Of a DNA stretch of 64,000 nt, positions 60,393-64,000 are shown one piece after another. This stretch comes from an uncultured Desulfovibrio sp. (GTDB lineage: Bacteria > Desulfobacterota > Desulfovibrionia > Desulfovibrionales > Desulfovibrionaceae): assembly GCA_910587035.1 (NCBI GenBank), contig CAJUMQ010000009.1, positions 1,297-65,296 on the forward strand, in the 5' to 3' direction. The notes under the pieces are model-generated. The model searched no databases and was not told where the DNA came from. It was given only the letters and a program-made list of their open reading frames with translations. The stretch's first letter is position 1. Each line of letters begins with the position of its first letter. Made by a program: the position numbers and the translations under genes.

Positions 60393-61511
60393 ATGAAAAA
60401 ACATTTACATAAAATCCGCTACTGGATGAGAAACAGGCTCCCGAAAGATGATAACTTTATCAAAAAATTTTCCATAATATTTTTACCTGGGAATACTGCT
60501 GGGCAAACGCCAGAATCATCCATGCCAGATTCCAGTCAGGCCGCAGCGGCTGCGAGTGCTGTTCAACGCCCTGGTTTCTCCAGCAATGCCAGAATGCGCC
60601 TGCTTGTTTATGGGCTGTGTTTCCTGACCCTCTTATTTCTACCCATAAAAATGGGCGCTACGCATGGGGACAAGGGGCCCAACTACGCTCTCCCCGTAAT
60701 TGGTTATATAGAGAGCGCATGCATAAAACAAAGCTCAAAAACATTCAAAAACGCCACTCTTTCTTATGCGGTCGCCCAGACTGTCTCCAAAACAGTGGAT
60801 GTTCTGCAAAATATTCAGGTATCCGTTGGATTGGCCAGTATGTCTCCCGGTAAAATACTGGGATCATTATCGGAAGGTTTGGACAGAATTTCGGATGGCC
60901 TGTTCTGGGTCATGAGCGCCATGCTGGTGTGGAGGTTTTTCATTGGCATCTTTTTCTGGCTTTGCCTGAAAATTTTGCTGCCCGGAGCTTTGCTTTTCGC
61001 CATGTACAATCTTATCCGGCCCTCCATTTCCGCAGCTTTGCTTGCCGGGTTTTTCAGCCGGATCACCCTGGCGCTTCTTATTTTCCTGCCGGCAATAGCC
61101 ATAATAAATTCCCGCATTGAAGCTGCCTTTGAAACCACCGTCATCCAGAAAGTGGAAGAAATTGAAAAAGATCAGGTCTTTCAAGATAATGGATCTGCTT
61201 CCGTGGGAAAAGACAATTCCGGCTTTTTGGGGGGCATATACAAGTCAGCGTCGAATTTGGCCGGTAAATTGAATCCAGAACAGTACTGGAACCTCGCTGA
61301 TAGACTATTTCATAAGTCAAAAGACATACTTGATAACCTGCAAAACGCCCTTGCCGCTTTTGTGCTGACAGCTTTTATCGTGCCCATCATTTTCCTGTTT
61401 ATTCTCTGGAAAATAATCGTAGGAATTGCTCAATCCTCCCGGCGCAGACTTGGGGCGGCCAGACTCTTCCTTAACTCCAGCCAGGAACGACCAGCTCCCA
61501 TCAATTCCTGA
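60393..61511 (+). CDS. Polytopic membrane protein of the KAP locus (372 aa)
   Basis: Starts at ATG 60393 (AAAGGAG 60379-60385). A basic N-terminal ~65 residues with an Ala/Ser/Gln-rich linker precede about five hydrophobic segments: residues 69-86, 169-190, 191-207, 212-238 and 319-345. The loop at 241-315 is charged (VEEIEKDQVFQDN) and probably extramembrane. The C-terminus is basic. I do not recognise the family. Position directly ahead of a KAP NTPase suggests it is the membrane partner that the NTPase needs; KAP proteins often contain their own membrane helices, and this one does not clearly do so. Confidence 0.72.
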   Translation: MKKHLHKIRYWMRNRLPKDDNFIKKFSIIFLPGNTAGQTPESSMPDSSQAAAAASAVQRPGFSSNARMRLLVYGLCFLTLLFLPIKMGATHGDKGPNYALPVIGYIESACIKQSSKTFKNATLSYAVAQTVSKTVDVLQNIQVSVGLASMSPGKILGSLSEGLDRISDGLFWVMSAMLVWRFFIGIFFWLCLKILLPGALLFAMYNLIRPSISAALLAGFFSRITLALLIFLPAIAIINSRIEAAFETTVIQKVEEIEKDQVFQDNGSASVGKDNSGFLGGIYKSASNLAGKLNPEQYWNLADRLFHKSKDILDNLQNALAAFVLTAFIVPIIFLFILWKIIVGIAQSSRRRLGAARLFLNSSQERPAPINS

Positions 61512-61531
61512 CATCTATCCGGGATTTAAAT

Positions 61532-63334
61532 ATGCACTTTTCCAATATTATTGATACGCCGCGCGCTCCAGGAGATATTGATCTCCTGGGAGTGGACAAA
61601 TATGTCGATGCGCTCGCAGAATTTGTTGCAGTTGCGCAAATGCCCACCACCCTGGCTATTCAGGGGGAATGGGGCAGTGGCAAAACATCGCTGATGAATC
61701 AGGTGCGTTATCGCCTGTGCGAAATGCCTGGCGAACTGGAGCCGGACAAGCCCTATTACGGCATCTGGATCAACACCTGGCAATATTCCATGATGCGCAA
61801 TAAGGAAGAAACCCTTGTGAATGTCATAAAGGGAATTACTTCGGAAGCGCTTAGAATTATGAATCGCCACAAGGGCAGCCTGTCCGGAGCCATGTCAAAG
61901 GTTGGAGGGATGTTTGGAAAGCTGGCGAAAATCGGCGCAAAGGCTGCCGCATCAGCCGCTGGAGTGGACACTAATCTGGTGGATGAACTGACAGGCCAGA
62001 GCGATGCCAGAGAAAACGCGGAGGCCTTTCGGGCAGCATTGGCTGACGCGCTTGCGGTATGCTTGCAGGAAGACGCCAGGCAGGGGAGCAAAAAAAAGGG
62101 CTTTATCTTTTTCATAGATGATCTGGACAGGCTGGATCCGCCAGTGGCTGTGGAAATACTTGAACTTTTGAAGAATCTTTTCGAGGTGGAAAACTGCATA
62201 TTCATTCTTGCCATTGATTATGACGTGGTAGTCAAGGGGCTGGAACCGAAATTCGGGCCGCTTACGGCCAAAAATGAGCGCGAATTCCGCTCATTTTTTG
62301 ACAAGATAATTCAGCTTCCCTTTTCCATGCCTGTCAACTCCTACAACATGGATTCCTTTCTGGCGGAATCCCTTGCCAATATCGGTTTTTTCAACAAAGA
62401 GGAATTGGCCGAACATATTGGGCCTGAAAATGAAGCTTCTCTTGAAGTTATTTCCGAACTTGCCATTCTTTCGGTTGGCAGTAATCCCCGCTCTGTAAAA
62501 AGACTGATCAACAGCCTTTCCCTGGTGCGAATCATGCGTTCCATTTCCAATGGCGATTCGCTTTTGAGCATCAGGGAAAAAATCCTGAGCTTTGCCTTTC
62601 TCTGCATTCAAATTGCGTGGCCCACCATTTATGAAATGCTGTTGTTTGAACCTGATTACAAGAAATGGAATGACAAGACGGCCAGCCGTTTCAGGGGCGA
62701 CCCCATTGACGCATCCATCAAGGATAAGCTGGATGGCACGGAAGAATTTGACGAGCCATGGGAACAGGCGCTTTTCAGGGTATGCCATGCCAATCCCTAT
62801 CTGCGCTCCCGCGCGTTCTCCATATCCCGTATGCTCAATTATATTTCCACGCTTTTTGAGGATAGCGCCGATTTTGGAGCGGAAGTAAGCAGGATTCTGG
62901 CCTTTGCCGCAGTGACTACTGTTTCCAGCGGAGATGCCGCCGCCAGAAAAATTGGCAGTCGCCAGCGGGCTGAATCCATGCAGGATTTTATCGCGTCATG
63001 CCGCGAAGCAGGCGTAAGCGAGGAAAGCATCAACATTATGGTTGCCATAAATGACAAGATACTGGCCCAATACGGCAATCTTGTGAAAGCCGAGCTGATA
63101 CCAGGCAGGGCACTTGCCTACCATGTTGCCAATAATAAAAGCCGCGAACGCCGACTGGCCAAAATGGATTTACGCAAAGGCGGTGTTTCCATTTACACAG
63201 GCGATTATGGACCATTTATCATTAAGACTCTGGTTCAGGGGGCAAATGATTCCCTGCCAGCGGATTTTTTCAAGCAGGCCTATAAACGATTCAAACAAAT
63301 TTCCAGCGATAAGGCGCCAGCCTTTCTGGAATGA
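61532..63334 (+). CDS. KAP-family P-loop NTPase (600 aa)
   Basis: STAND-like KAP NTPase. Walker A GEWGSGKT (45-52), the family's WINTWQY strand (79-85), Walker B FIFFIDDLDR (191-200) and the sensor NPRSVKRLINS (318-328) are all present. KAP proteins usually have membrane helices inserted between Walker A and B; here that region (about 115-145) is a Gly/Ala/Lys-rich amphipathic stretch (GAMSKVGGMFGKLAKIGAKA). The C-terminal 270 residues are helical and unrecognised. KAP NTPases are found in phage-exclusion proteins such as PifA and in signalling complexes. It starts 20 bases after the membrane protein gene. Confidence 0.88.
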   Translation: MHFSNIIDTPRAPGDIDLLGVDKYVDALAEFVAVAQMPTTLAIQGEWGSGKTSLMNQVRYRLCEMPGELEPDKPYYGIWINTWQYSMMRNKEETLVNVIKGITSEALRIMNRHKGSLSGAMSKVGGMFGKLAKIGAKAAASAAGVDTNLVDELTGQSDARENAEAFRAALADALAVCLQEDARQGSKKKGFIFFIDDLDRLDPPVAVEILELLKNLFEVENCIFILAIDYDVVVKGLEPKFGPLTAKNEREFRSFFDKIIQLPFSMPVNSYNMDSFLAESLANIGFFNKEELAEHIGPENEASLEVISELAILSVGSNPRSVKRLINSLSLVRIMRSISNGDSLLSIREKILSFAFLCIQIAWPTIYEMLLFEPDYKKWNDKTASRFRGDPIDASIKDKLDGTEEFDEPWEQALFRVCHANPYLRSRAFSISRMLNYISTLFEDSADFGAEVSRILAFAAVTTVSSGDAAARKIGSRQRAESMQDFIASCREAGVSEESINIMVAINDKILAQYGNLVKAELIPGRALAYHVANNKSRERRLAKMDLRKGGVSIYTGDYGPFIIKTLVQGANDSLPADFFKQAYKRFKQISSDKAPAFLE

Positions 63335-63400
63335 CAGTTATAAAGTTAAGATTTTTGAGGCAATGTTACATAAATGTGAATACCGACCTGGTTAATTCAC

Positions 63401-63421
63401 TTCTCCCAACATGGGGGAGAA
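63401..63421 (+). promoter_or_regulatory. Stem-loop just upstream of the 99-aa gene
   Basis: TTCTCCC (63401-63407) pairs with GGGAGAA (63415-63421) around a seven-base loop, ten bases ahead of the ribosome binding site AGGAG (63431-63435). It may modulate translation or stabilise an mRNA 5' end. Confidence 0.45.
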
Positions 63422-63443
63422 TCATAGAAAAGGAGCAGTAAAG

Positions 63444-63743
63444 ATGGCTTTAAAAGTAAGCGGTCGCCAGAAAGTAAAATCCTTGAAAGAAGCTTTTAAA
63501 AAGGAATTTGGCGTTTCCATACGCGTGTATAATGGAAAAAAGTTTGCTGACGACGATGCCACCCTGGCAAGCATAAGGGCTGAAGGAGCATCTGGCGGAG
63601 GCGATTTTGAAGTTCACGGCAATACCAAAGTTGGGAATGTCGAAAAACAATTCAAGTCTGACTTGGGCATAACTATCCAGATAGAAAATGCCGCAGGCGC
63701 TCTGGCTGATAATAATGTTACCCTGGGTTCCCTGAAGAAATAA
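63444..63743 (+). CDS. 99-aa protein with duplicated ~45-residue unit, KAP locus
   Basis: The ATG at 63444 has AGGAG eight bases before it; the open frame extends back to 63411 without support. Two internal repeats align well: LKVSGRQKVKSLKEAFKKEF then FEVHGNTKVGNVEKQFKSDL, each followed by 'G(V/I)(S/T)I(R/Q)', a loop with 'AD' and 'TL.S(I/L)'. The protein has no signal peptide or membrane segment. It is related to the 140-aa protein at 59.6 kb, so the two bracket the membrane protein and KAP NTPase. No function is known to me; ligand binding or protein pairing by a beta-grasp-like fold is a hypothesis only. Confidence 0.78.
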   Translation: MALKVSGRQKVKSLKEAFKKEFGVSIRVYNGKKFADDDATLASIRAEGASGGGDFEVHGNTKVGNVEKQFKSDLGITIQIENAAGALADNNVTLGSLKK

Positions 63744-63881
63744 AATACTATCTTCAAGCGGATGCATAGTTATATGGCAAGCAATAACTGAAAATATAGC
63801 TTGCTGACTGTTTTACGGCCACGAAATTATCTGCACGCAGTTTGCTTATCCGTTATAGGATAATTTCAAGCGTAGTATTCT

Positions 63882-63914
63882 GCGCATATGTCTATTGAAA
63901 ATGGACATATGCGC
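63882..63914 (+). repeat. 11-bp perfect inverted repeat
   Basis: GCGCATATGTC (63882-63892) and GACATATGCGC (63904-63914) flank an 11-base loop. It is the left part of repeat copy C and lies about 140 bases after the last gene, where it could end transcription, although no T-run follows. Confidence 0.8.
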
Positions 63915-63960
63915 CATGTTGTATGGTTAAAATTGGAACAATTTCAACTGATACATGCTA
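63890..63960 (+). repeat. Dispersed repeat, copy C
   Basis: TATGGTTAAAATTGGAACAA and CTGATACATGCTATATT match the reverse-complement copy at 36.2 kb almost base for base, and TTTCAACTGAT matches the copy at 49.3 kb. It lies to the right of the KAP locus and may mark a boundary. Confidence 0.6.
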
Positions 63961-63964
63961 TATT

Positions 63965-64000
63965 GATTAGAGGCAACAACTGCCTGGGATTAGAGGCAAT
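63965..64000 (+). repeat. Direct repeat, 23-base period, cut by the window edge
   Basis: GATTAGAGGCAA at 63965-63976 recurs at 63988-63999, giving a 23-base period. Within each unit AGGCA and TGCCT could pair. Only one and a half units are visible, so it may be the start of a longer tandem array or of a repeat cluster. Confidence 0.5.

Noticed and set aside
1..64000. CRISPR array or rRNA genes
   Set aside because: No regularly spaced repeats of CRISPR type and no rRNA-like sequence were seen; the 23-bp direct repeat at the right edge has too few units to judge.

Overview
The window looks like the chromosome of a Desulfovibrionales-type bacterium (Desulfobacterota), probably host-associated. 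The support is gene content and order: dnaA-dnaN-gyrB-gyrA in a row, followed by a TPR lipoprotein, purF, hisS, aspS, def and fmt on the same strand, plus a NikR/FolE2 operon, an EpsC-type serine acetyltransferase and a UreABCEFGD urease locus. The genus is not resolved. Most of the window has mid-range G+C. By eye, the first 1.1 kb and the stretch around 12.5-14.4 kb are clearly A+T-richer and look acquired.

Layout. 0-1.1 kb: tail of a probable glycosyltransferase, a small unknown gene and a GNAT acetyltransferase. 1.0-12 kb, minus strand: tatD, fabD, argS, a SPOR-domain protein, the Mla phospholipid-transport genes mlaE-F-D-C-A, an orphan OppD-type ATPase and cysE with a tiny lipoprotein after it. 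12-14 kb: a class A beta-lactamase broken by two frameshifts and a perfect 52-bp palindrome. 13.7-22.6 kb: one long urea-use operon, ureA-B-C-E-F-G-D, then a UT-family urea transporter, an MFS permease and a K+-channel-like protein. ureB carries an apparent one-base deletion and there is a stem-loop between ureC and ureE. 22.8-42.3 kb: DUF116, fmt, def, aspS, hisS, purF, TPR, gyrA, gyrB, dnaN, dnaA, an AGCS symporter and a sigma-54 activator. 42.3-49 kb, plus strand: VKOR-like disulfide enzyme, PpiD, GlmS, a C39-like peptidase and RimO. 49-54.4 kb, minus strand: PilZ protein, alr, YgjP-type metallopeptidase, folE2, nikR and a methyltransferase. A parS-like site lies at 50.26 kb. 54.6-58.8 kb: a strongly foldable RNA-like segment, a hypothetical gene, ribF, a PHP phosphatase and a 23S rRNA uracil methyltransferase.

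The accessory end (58.8-64 kb) is the best candidate for an undescribed system. After an 855-bp gene-poor stretch with a C10 tract come a 140-aa protein, a 47-aa upstream ORF, a 372-aa polytopic membrane protein, a 600-aa KAP-family P-loop NTPase and a 99-aa protein. The 140-aa and 99-aa proteins at the two ends share the same duplicated ~45-residue unit and bracket the membrane protein and NTPase. No published function for this arrangement is known to me. Three copies of a dispersed repeat (36.2, 49.3 and 63.9 kb) and a short direct repeat running off the right edge are further unexplained structure.

Working together: NikR probably senses nickel for the urease locus 30 kb away. The urea transporter brings in urea, urease makes ammonia, and the channel may balance charge. 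The dnaA/gyr block and the parS-like site suggest the replication origin is nearby, although no cluster of DnaA boxes was seen.
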